5,288 bases of DNA from Clostridia bacterium (lineage in GTDB: Bacteria; Bacillota_A; Clostridia; Christensenellales; Aristaeellaceae), in NCBI GenBank assembly GCA_017530275.1, contig JAFXMP010000325.1, forward strand, positions 1 to 5,288. Reading direction: 5' to 3'. Under the pieces are notes generated by a model. It was not told where the DNA came from. It saw nothing but the letters and a program-made list of their open reading frames with translations, and searched no databases. Shown here piece by piece: positions 1-5,288 of this stretch; the stretch's first letter is position 1; every line of letters starts with the position of its first letter. A program made the position numbers and the translations under genes.

Positions 1-2134
1 AGCGCTGCATGGGCTGGTAGCTGCCCTCACGGTACATTTCAGCCACGGTGTCGGCGCGCATACCGAAGATGTAGATATTGTCCAGGCCCACCTGGTCGTG
101 GATTTCCACGTTCGCGCCGTCCATGGTGCCGATGGTCACAGCGCCGTTCATCATGAACTTCATGTTGCCTGTGCCGCTGGCTTCCTTACCGGCTGTAGAC
201 AGCTGTTCGGACAGGTCGGCGGCGGGGATCAGGCGCTCAGCGGCGGATACGCAGTAGTTCTCCAGGAACACGACCTTCAAATACTTCTGGGCGCGGGGAC
301 TCTTATCGATCAGCTTACTGATAGCGATGATCAGGCGGATGATCTGCTTGGCCATGTAATATCCGGGGCTCGCTTTCGCGCCGAATACGAACACGCGGGG
401 GGTCATGGTAAAGTTGGGATCGTCCATCACGCGGTTGTACAGCACCAGGATATGCAGGGCGTTGAGCAGCTGCCGCTTATATTCATGCAAGCGCTTAGCC
501 TGTACGTCAAACATGAAATCCGGGTCCAAGAGGCATTTCTGCTGCCGGTTCAGGAACTTGTTGAACAGCACCTTATTTTCCCGCTTCACTTTGGCAAATT
601 CGGCCTGGAAAGCGGCGTCCTCCCGGAAGGGCAGCAGATCGCGCAGGCGCTCCGGCTCCCGCACCCAGGCGTCGCCGATAGCGGAATTGATCAGGTTCAG
701 CAGCCCGTCGTTGCAGCTCATGAGCCAGCGGCGATGGGTGATGCCGTTGGTGATGGCGGAGAACTTCTTGGGCGTGAATTCATAGTAATCCCGGAAAGTA
801 TCTTCCTTCAAAATCTCGCCGTGGAGCTGGCTCACGCCGTTGACAGAATAGCTCATGGCCACACACAGGTTCGCCATATGCACCTGTCCGTAGGCGGTGA
901 TGGCCATCTTGGCAATGCGGGGATCGGTACCGCTGCCGAAATGATCGGCCAGGCGGCGGCATACCCGCTCGTTGATTTCCTTGATGATCATGTAGATGCG
1001 GGGCAGAAGGTTGCGCATCATGTCCTCGGGCCACTTTTCCAGGGCCTCGCTCATGACGGTATGGTTGGTATAGGCCACGGTGCGCTGGGTGATCCAGGTG
1101 GCTTCATCCCAGCCCAAGCCTTCTTCGTCAATCAGGATGCGCATGAGCTCGGGGATCGCCAGGCCGGGATGGGTATCGTTGACGTGAATGGTGATCTTTT
1201 CCGGCAGCAGGCGGAAGTTCTTGCCGAAGCGGCGCTTGAAATCCTTGATGGCGTACTGGAGGGTGGCGCTGGTAAAGAAGTAATGCTGCTTGAGGCGCAG
1301 TTCCTTGCCCTCGTAATGCTTATCCTCGGGATAGAGTACTTTGCTGATCACAGCGGCCAGTTCCTGCTCCTGCAGAGCCTTGGTATAATTGCCGCTGTTG
1401 AAGGAGTTAAGGTCCATGGATTTACTGGACCGGGCGCGCCATGTGCGCAGGGTGTTGACCGTTTCGCAGTCGTAGCCCGCTACCGGCATATCGTAGGGCA
1501 CGGCTTCCACGGTGTAATAGTCCTTGAGGGCATACACCACGCGGCCGTCCACCATGTCTTCTTCCACTTTGCCGCCGTAGCGCACTTCGCACACGTCTTC
1601 CATGGCGGCCACTTCCCATACGTTGCCGTTTTCCAGCCAGTTATCCGGCACTTCCACCTGCTGGCCGTCCATGATCTTCTGGCGGAACAGGCCGTATTCA
1701 TAGCGGATGGTGCAGCCCATGGCGGGCAGGGACAGGGAAGAAAGGCTGTCCAGGAAGCATGCGGCCAGTCGGCCCAAACCGCCGTTGCCCAGGCCGGGTT
1801 CCGGTTCTTCCTGAATGATTTCACGCCAGTCCAGGCCCAGCTCCTCCAGGGCCTGACGGTAATTATCCCGGGAGCAGAGGTTCAGCACGTTGCAGTGCAG
1901 GCTGCGGCCCGTCAAAAACTCCACGGAAAGATAATACAGGCGCTTGCCGGTATAGTGCTTATCCTTTTCCCGGTAAGCCATCCATTTCTGCATGATCTGG
2001 TCCCGCACGGTGGACGCCAGGGCGTGATAAATCTGCTGCGTGGTGGCGTCGGCCAAAGTGCGGCCGTTGTAGCGCTGCAATTTGCCCAAAATGGATTGTT
2101 TGATGGATTCTTTATCAAACTGCGTAGTAGGCAT
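1..2134 (-). CDS. glgP: Glycogen/maltodextrin (alpha-glucan) phosphorylase, C-terminus cut by window edge
   Basis: Cytosolic PLP-dependent enzyme of the GT35 family that releases glucose-1-phosphate from the non-reducing ends of glycogen or maltodextrins using inorganic phosphate. The translated minus strand shows the family landmarks in order: GLGNGGLGRLAACFLDS (residues 114-130), NDTHP (319-323), VNGVSQLH (431-438), TNGITHRRW (462-470), a KRLHEYKRQ block (547-555), FGAKASPGYYMAKQ (584-597), and the PLP site EASGTGNMKF (651-660), whose lysine is K659. The 711 visible residues contain no stop. Family members run to about 800-815, so roughly 100 C-terminal residues lie beyond base 1. The ATG at 2134 is chosen because the N-terminus then matches the family; AGGAAGG at 2149-2155 lies 14 bases upstream, a slightly long spacing. 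An ATG at 2148 is out of frame. It is separated from the feo genes by a terminator and has its own promoter. Glycogen versus maltodextrin preference cannot be told from this. Confidence 0.97.
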   Translation of the reverse strand, partial: MPTTQFDKESIKQSILGKLQRYNGRTLADATTQQIYHALASTVRDQIMQKWMAYREKDKHYTGKRLYYLSVEFLTGRSLHCNVLNLCSRDNYRQALEELGLDWREIIQEEPEPGLGNGGLGRLAACFLDSLSSLSLPAMGCTIRYEYGLFRQKIMDGQQVEVPDNWLENGNVWEVAAMEDVCEVRYGGKVEEDMVDGRVVYALKDYYTVEAVPYDMPVAGYDCETVNTLRTWRARSSKSMDLNSFNSGNYTKALQEQELAAVISKVLYPEDKHYEGKELRLKQHYFFTSATLQYAIKDFKRRFGKNFRLLPEKITIHVNDTHPGLAIPELMRILIDEEGLGWDEATWITQRTVAYTNHTVMSEALEKWPEDMMRNLLPRIYMIIKEINERVCRRLADHFGSGTDPRIAKMAITAYGQVHMANLCVAMSYSVNGVSQLHGEILKEDTFRDYYEFTPKKFSAITNGITHRRWLMSCNDGLLNLINSAIGDAWVREPERLRDLLPFREDAAFQAEFAKVKRENKVLFNKFLNRQQKCLLDPDFMFDVQAKRLHEYKRQLLNALHILVLYNRVMDDPNFTMTPRVFVFGAKASPGYYMAKQIIRLIIAISKLIDKSPRAQKYLKVVFLENYCVSAAERLIPAADLSEQLSTAGKEASGTGNMKFMMNGAVTIGTMDGANVEIHDQVGLDNIYIFGMRADTVAEMYREGSYQPMQR

Positions 2135-2185
2135 CGATGTTTTCCCATCCTTCCTCAATTCGGTGTCCGGTAAAGCGAACGGTTT

Positions 2186-2214
2186 ATTATATCACGGTCT
2201 TTGCCAATCGCCAA
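2186..2214 (-). promoter_or_regulatory. Sigma-70-type promoter of the phosphorylase gene
   Basis: On the minus strand a -35 box TTGGCG (2214-2209) is followed by a 17-base spacer and a perfect -10 box TATAAT (2191-2186). Transcription would begin near 2179, giving a leader of about 45 bases before the ATG at 2134. The promoter lies after the terminator hairpin of the feo unit, which supports independent expression of the phosphorylase. I saw no convincing catabolite (cre) operator beside it. Confidence 0.8.
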
Positions 2215-2257
2215 TAGCAAAATTGGGATAGATTGAGAAAACCTTCCCTTTTTCGCC

Positions 2258-2301
2258 CCAAAATAGAAGAAAATGCCGGGCAAAACACAATTTGTCCCGG
2301 C
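2258..2301 (-). terminator. Intrinsic terminator closing the feo transcription unit
   Basis: Read on the minus strand, GCCGGG (2301-2296) pairs with CCCGGC (2280-2275). The stem can extend by CAAA/TTTG after a single bulged A, leaving a loop of about six bases. A T-rich run with interruptions follows on the minus strand (2274-2260). It sits downstream of the antitoxin-like remnant and upstream of the glgP promoter, the expected place for an end of the feo unit. The opposite strand has a poorer T tract, so its main direction is minus. Confidence 0.75.
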
Positions 2302-2389
2302 AATTCACTAAAATGATGATTTTTTGATCTTGATTATCTATTCCAAGTCATCCGCCTTTTATCCTATCAACCGAATCCTCGAAAGCTCT

Positions 2390-2602
2390 TTAACTCCACG
2401 ACAAGTTCAACTGCCGTTTATTCCGCACACAATCAGCCAGATACAGGTTGATCAGCGTTTGGTACGGGATCCCGCTGGAGGCGGCCTGCTGCTTGAAATA
2501 CGCGATGGTATCCGCATCCAAATTGATGGCGACCTGGTTTTTCAGCTTCTTCGCTCAAGGATTGGGCCGGGCGCTCCTGCCTAAGATGACGCCAGATTTC
2601 AA
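2390..2602 (-). pseudogene. Interrupted BrnA/CopG-like antitoxin-type (ribbon-helix-helix) gene remnant
   Basis: After an in-frame TGA at 2557-2555 the minus strand encodes 54 residues ending at TAA (2392-2390). They begin AKKLKNQVAINLDADTI and continue through YFKQQAASSGIPYQTLINLYL to NLSWS. This matches, from memory, the C-terminal core of small BrnA-like/CopG-type antitoxins: a beta strand NQVAINLD followed by two helices with GIPYQTLIN between them. The same frame upstream of the TGA reads RPNP, and family members commonly have NPYAKKLK here. The stop therefore appears to replace one internal residue rather than mark an unrelated frame. No ATG or GTG lies in this frame upstream; the only candidate is a TTG at 2602, overlapping the preceding gene's stop and without a ribosome binding site. 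No BrnT-type toxin gene adjoins it. Most likely a decayed orphan antitoxin or regulator; a sequencing error at the TGA is the main alternative. Confidence 0.6.
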
Positions 2603-2745
2603 TTATTTTTTCTGCCGCAGCCATGGCAGCCGTCACAACCGCAGCCGCACCCGCAGCCGCCGGCTTTCCTCCGGCGCATCCGACGAATGCCCAGCACAAC
2701 CGCTCCGGCCACCGCCAGCATAATCAAAATGTCCCAAATATTCAT
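2599..2745 (-). CDS. FeoB-associated Cys-rich small membrane protein
   Basis: A 48-residue protein directly behind feoAB. Residues 1-20 (MNIWDILIMLAVAGAVVLGI) form a single hydrophobic membrane segment. It is followed by an Arg/Lys-rich stretch (RRMRRRK, 21-27), which should lie on the cytoplasmic side, and then a Cys/Gly tail with six cysteines at 31, 33, 35, 37, 40 and 43, closing CDGCHGCGRKNN. This layout is that of the FeoB-associated Cys-rich membrane protein family, found next to feoB mainly in Firmicutes. A role in handling Fe2+ or assisting the transporter is inferred; it is not demonstrated by the sequence. AAGGGAG (2759-2753), seven bases before the ATG, overlaps the feoB stop codon. 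Only 12 bases separate the two genes, so they are probably co-transcribed and translationally coupled. The stop is TGA. Confidence 0.9.
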   Translation of the reverse strand: MNIWDILIMLAVAGAVVLGIRRMRRRKAGGCGCGCGCDGCHGCGRKNN

Positions 2746-2757
2746 GACGGTTCTCCC

Positions 2758-5100
2758 TTATCCCAAGCCCAGAGCCAGCCCAATGAGCCGCACGGCCAGG
2801 GCAAACACCCAGGCCACTGCGCACTGCCACAGCGCCACATACAGGGCCCAGCGCCTGCCCATTTCCCGCCGGATGGCGGCGATAGCCGCCACGCAGGGGG
2901 TATACAGCAGGCTGAACACCAGCATGCTGCTGGCGGCCAGCGCGCCGATGGCCTCCACGCCGCCGGGGAACAGCATTTCCATAATGGAAACTACGCTCTC
3001 CTTGGCCATGAAGCCGCTGATCAGGGAGGTGACGATGCGCCAGTCCCCCAGACCCACGGGCCTGAACAGGGGCGCGAGCACGCCGGCCACGGCAGCCAAT
3101 ATGCTGTCGTGGGAATCTGCGACCAGATTGAAGCGGAAATCAAATTTCTGGAGGAACCATACAATTATCGTCGCCACCAGAATGACGGAGAAGGCCCGAT
3201 GCAGGAAATCCTTGGCTTTTTCCCATAAAAGCATCATCACGTTCCGGGGGCTGGGGAAGCGGTAGTTGGGCAGCTCCATCACAAAAGGCACGGCCTCGCC
3301 CCTAAACAGGGTGCTCTTGAACAGGTACGCCGCCAGCACGCCGGTGACGATGCCCAGCAGGTACAGGCCGGTTATGATCAGCCAGCTCACATCCGGGAAA
3401 AAGGCGCTGACGAAAAAGCCGTAAATAGGCAGCTTGGCCGTGCAGGACATGAAGGGCGTGAGCAGGATGGTCATACGCCGGTCGCGGTCGCTGGGCAGGG
3501 TGCGGGTGGACATGACGGCGGGCACCGTGCACCCAAAGCCGATCAGCATGGGCACGATGCTGCGCCCCGATAGGCCGATATGCCGCAGCAGCTTATCCAT
3601 CACGAAGGCCACTCGGGCGATATACCCGCTGTCCTCCAGCATGGACAGGAAGAAGAACAGGGTGACGATGATGGGCAGGAAGCTGATCACCGTGCCCACG
3701 CCCTCGAATATCCCGTCCTTCACCAGGCTTTGAATGGCGGGGTTCACATTCGCCGCTTCCATGCCCTGTTCGGCCATCCCTTTCAGGGCGTCGATGCCCT
3801 GTTCCAGCAAGTCCTGGAAGAAGGGGCCGATCAGGAAGAATGTAAGAAAGAAAACACATGCCATAATACCCACGAACATGGGAATGGCGGTCCATTTGCC
3901 AGTAAGCACCTCGTCGATCTTCCGGCTGCGCACGTGTTCCTTGCTTTCATGGGGCTTGATCACGCAGGTGGAGCATACCCGCCGGATAAAATCGAAGCGC
4001 ATGTCCGCCATGGCGGCGCTTCGGTCCAGCCCCCGTTCCTTTTCCATCTGGAACACGATGTGCTCTAACATTTCCTTTTCATTCTGGTCCAGCTTGAGCT
4101 TATCCAGGATCAGATGATCGTCCTCGATCAGCTTGCCCGCCGCAAAGCGCAGGGGCAGCCCGGCTTCCCTGGCATGATCCTCGATCAGATGGCTCACGGC
4201 GTGCAGGGCCCGGTGCACCGCTCCGCCGTGATCGTCGGCACCGCAGTAATCCTGATCCACGGGCCGCTCCTGGTACTTGGCGATGTGCACCGCGTGGCGC
4301 ACCAGCTCGTCCACGCCCTCGTTCTTGGCGGCGGCAATGGGCACGACGGGCACGCCTAACATTTCTTCCATAGCGTTCACGTCCACCGTGCCGCCGTTGC
4401 CCCGCAGCTCGTCCATCATGTTCAGGGCCACCACCATGGGAATATTCATTTCCAGCAGCTGCATGGTCAGATACAGGTTGCGTTCAATATTGGTGGCGTC
4501 CACGATGTTGATGATGGCCCGGGGCTTTTGGTCCAGCACGAAATCCCGGGAAACCAGCTCTTCGCTTGAATAAGGGGACATCGAATAGATGCCCGGCAGG
4601 TCGGTGATGCGGGTATCGCTGTGACCGCGGATCACGCCGTCCTTGCGATCCACCGTCACGCCGGGGAAATTGCCCACATGCTGGTTGGAGCCGGTGAGCT
4701 GGTTGAACAGGGTGGTTTTGCCGCTGTTCTGGTTGCCTACCAGGGCGAAGGTAAGCGTTGTGCCCTCCGGCAGGGGATCGCCGCTGCCCTTGGGGTGATA
4801 TTTGCCTTCCTCGCCCAAGCCGGGGTGCTCGGTGCGCTTCCTGTGCTCTTTCTTCTTTGGCGCCTCGGTGGCTGCTTCCGTTAAAGTAATGCCGATCTTT
4901 TCCGCGTCGGCCAGCCGCAGCGTCAGTTCATAGCCGTGAATGCGCAGCTCCATGGGGTCGCCCATGGGCGCGAATTTGATTAACGTGACCTCCGCGCCGG
5001 GGATCACGCCCATATCTAAAAAATGCTGGCGCAGCGCGCCTTCGCCGCCTACCGTTACAATCCGTGCGGATTGTCCAGACTTCAATTCACACAGCTTCAT
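2758..5100 (-). CDS. feoB: Ferrous iron transporter, FeoA-FeoB fusion
   Basis: A 780-residue inner-membrane Fe2+ importer carrying FeoA at its N-terminus. Residues 1-75 are the SH3-like FeoA domain (LKSGQSARIV, FLDMGVIPG, GYELTLRLADAEKIGI). A charged linker (about 76-114) leads to the G domain: G1 GNQNSGKT (122-129), G2 threonine T149, G3 DLPG (167-170), G4 NMMD (227-230), G5 near AAAK (256-259), then a helical GDI-like segment to about 400. The membrane part starts near 405 and holds both Gate motifs, GCTVPA (523-528) and PFMSCTAKLPIY (549-560), each with its conserved cysteine (C524, C553), and a TPCVAAIAAI motif (734-743) near the end. The start at 5100 is preferred over in-frame upstream codons because AAGGAGGG (5114-5107) lies six bases before it and FeoA homology begins there. 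It leads an operon with the Cys-rich protein behind it; no feoC is visible. Confidence 0.97.
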   Translation of the reverse strand: MKLCELKSGQSARIVTVGGEGALRQHFLDMGVIPGAEVTLIKFAPMGDPMELRIHGYELTLRLADAEKIGITLTEAATEAPKKKEHRKRTEHPGLGEEGKYHPKGSGDPLPEGTTLTFALVGNQNSGKTTLFNQLTGSNQHVGNFPGVTVDRKDGVIRGHSDTRITDLPGIYSMSPYSSEELVSRDFVLDQKPRAIINIVDATNIERNLYLTMQLLEMNIPMVVALNMMDELRGNGGTVDVNAMEEMLGVPVVPIAAAKNEGVDELVRHAVHIAKYQERPVDQDYCGADDHGGAVHRALHAVSHLIEDHAREAGLPLRFAAGKLIEDDHLILDKLKLDQNEKEMLEHIVFQMEKERGLDRSAAMADMRFDFIRRVCSTCVIKPHESKEHVRSRKIDEVLTGKWTAIPMFVGIMACVFFLTFFLIGPFFQDLLEQGIDALKGMAEQGMEAANVNPAIQSLVKDGIFEGVGTVISFLPIIVTLFFFLSMLEDSGYIARVAFVMDKLLRHIGLSGRSIVPMLIGFGCTVPAVMSTRTLPSDRDRRMTILLTPFMSCTAKLPIYGFFVSAFFPDVSWLIITGLYLLGIVTGVLAAYLFKSTLFRGEAVPFVMELPNYRFPSPRNVMMLLWEKAKDFLHRAFSVILVATIIVWFLQKFDFRFNLVADSHDSILAAVAGVLAPLFRPVGLGDWRIVTSLISGFMAKESVVSIMEMLFPGGVEAIGALAASSMLVFSLLYTPCVAAIAAIRREMGRRWALYVALWQCAVAWVFALAVRLIGLALGLG

Positions 5101-5106
5101 CCGTAT

Positions 5107-5114
5107 CCCTCCTT
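5107..5114 (-). promoter_or_regulatory. Ribosome binding site fixing the feoAB start
   Basis: AAGGAGGG on the minus strand, six bases before the ATG at 5100. The reading frame stays open for 60 more codons upstream, including ATG codons such as that at 5205, but none has a comparable site. The extra residues do not resemble FeoA, so this site decides the start. Confidence 0.85.
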
Positions 5115-5122
5115 GCCCCTCA

Positions 5123-5136
5123 TTAGAATATGCTAA
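5123..5136. promoter_or_regulatory. Candidate metal-regulator operator upstream of feoAB
   Basis: An imperfect 14-bp palindrome, TTAGCATATTCTAA on the minus strand (12 of 14 positions symmetric), lies nine bases upstream of the feoAB ribosome binding site. Its TTAG/CTAA half-sites recall the outer halves of DtxR/IdeR-type boxes, the family that represses iron uptake genes under iron sufficiency in many Gram-positive bacteria. It does not resemble a classical Fur box. Assignment to a regulator is inference from position and half-site shape only. I could not place a convincing -35/-10 pair for feoAB itself. Confidence 0.3.
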
Positions 5137-5204
5137 CCGGGCTATGTAGTGTTTCCTGCGAATCCCCCAAACCATAATAAAAACAACAGTTAGATCCCGA
5201 TTCA

Positions 5205-5213
5205 TGGTATAAT
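5205..5213 (+). promoter_or_regulatory. Extended -10 promoter for the divergent gene
   Basis: TGGTATAAT on the plus strand combines a perfect -10 (5208-5213) with the TGn extension. No recognisable -35 lies 16-18 bases upstream, as is usual for extended -10 promoters. Transcription would start near 5220, leaving a leader of about 53 bases to the ATG at 5273. Confidence 0.5.
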
Positions 5214-5258
5214 AAGTGCAGGGAAATCCAGGGAATCGCGTTAAAAACCTTGCACTTA
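5213..5258. repeat. Inverted repeat in the divergent intergenic region
   Basis: TAAGTGCAGGG (5213-5223) and CCTTGCACTTA (5248-5258) are complementary at 10 of 11 positions, separated by 24 bases. The left arm starts on the last base of the plus-strand -10 box and the right arm ends one base before the plus-strand ribosome binding site. Because the left arm overlaps the likely transcription start, a plus-strand transcript may carry only part of it, which favours a DNA operator over an RNA hairpin. Confidence 0.55.
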
Positions 5259-5272
5259 CGGGAGGGCTCGGA

Positions 5273-5288
5273 ATGTACAAACGGCATA
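5273..5288 (+). CDS. Start of a divergently transcribed gene, cut by window edge
   Basis: ATG at 5273 is preceded by GGGAGG (5260-5265) at a seven-base spacing and by an extended -10 promoter upstream. Only five codons (M-Y-K-R-H) are visible, so the product cannot be identified. The combination of promoter, leader and ribosome binding site is the evidence that this is a real gene start, oriented away from feoAB and possibly sharing control with it. Confidence 0.5.

Noticed and set aside
98..2173. A 691-codon plus-strand open frame opposite the phosphorylase gene
   Set aside because: It is antisense to a canonical GT35 phosphorylase, its translation is His/Gln/Val-rich with no recognisable domain, and it has no promoter or ribosome binding site. 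GC-biased codon use on the minus strand leaves few stops in this frame.
2306..2335. Possible second hairpin around the AAAATGATGATTTTTT segment
   Set aside because: The stem is only about five A-T pairs, too weak to call a terminator or regulatory structure.
2555..2557. TGA read as tryptophan or selenocysteine in the antitoxin-like frame
   Set aside because: The Cys-rich gene just upstream uses TGA as its stop, tryptophans in feoB and glgP are TGG, and no convincing selenocysteine insertion hairpin was seen after the codon.
2433..2699. An 88-codon minus-strand frame overlapping the Cys-rich gene and the antitoxin-like remnant
   Set aside because: It is out of frame with both, its Ala-rich N-terminal part is the shifted reading of the Cys-Gly codons, and it matches no family I recognise.
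2623..3265. Plus-strand open frames overlapping the C-terminal part of feoB and the Cys-rich gene
   Set aside because: They are antisense shadows with low-complexity composition and conflict with clear homology on the minus strand.
5101..5280. 60-codon N-terminal extension of feoAB up to an ATG at 5280
   Set aside because: FeoA homology begins at the ATG at 5100, which has an ideal ribosome binding site; the extension covers the divergent promoter region and shows no domain.

Overview
The window reads as chromosome of an anaerobic, fermentative bacterium, most likely a moderately high-GC member of the Clostridia (Bacillota). The grounds are a fused FeoA-FeoB ferrous iron transporter with a GNQNSGKT P-loop, a tiny FeoB-associated Cys-rich membrane protein directly behind it, strong GGAGG-type ribosome binding sites, and AT-rich spacers between GC-rich genes. 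The lineage is an inference from gene style, not from a marker gene. Nearly everything is encoded on the minus strand, so genes are described here from high to low coordinates.

Right edge (5101-5288): a divergent intergenic region. A plus-strand gene begins at 5273 with a good ribosome binding site and an extended -10 promoter, and is cut off after five codons. The region also holds an 11-bp near-perfect inverted repeat, a 10-bp-spaced direct repeat, and a TTAG/CTAA palindrome just upstream of the iron transporter.

Iron uptake operon (5100 to about 2260, minus strand): feoA and feoB fused in one 780-residue reading frame; then, 12 bases later, a 48-residue Cys-rich membrane protein of the FeoB-associated family; then a relic of a BrnA/CopG-type antitoxin-like DNA-binding protein, broken by an in-frame TGA and lacking an ATG. 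A hairpin followed by a T-rich run (2258-2301) closes the unit. The transporter imports Fe2+ using a G-protein domain. FeoA modulates it, and the small Cys-rich protein probably helps at the inner membrane face.

Left part (2134 to beyond base 1, minus strand): a separate unit encoding glycogen/maltodextrin phosphorylase, with its own near-consensus promoter (TTGGCG, 17 bp, TATAAT) right after the feo terminator. The window contains 711 residues, including the PLP-binding lysine. Roughly the last 100 residues lie outside.

There are no RNA genes, insertion sequences or CRISPR arrays that I can see. The most unusual item is the interrupted antitoxin-like frame lodged between the iron genes and their terminator. 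Long plus-strand open frames opposite glgP and feoB are antisense shadows.
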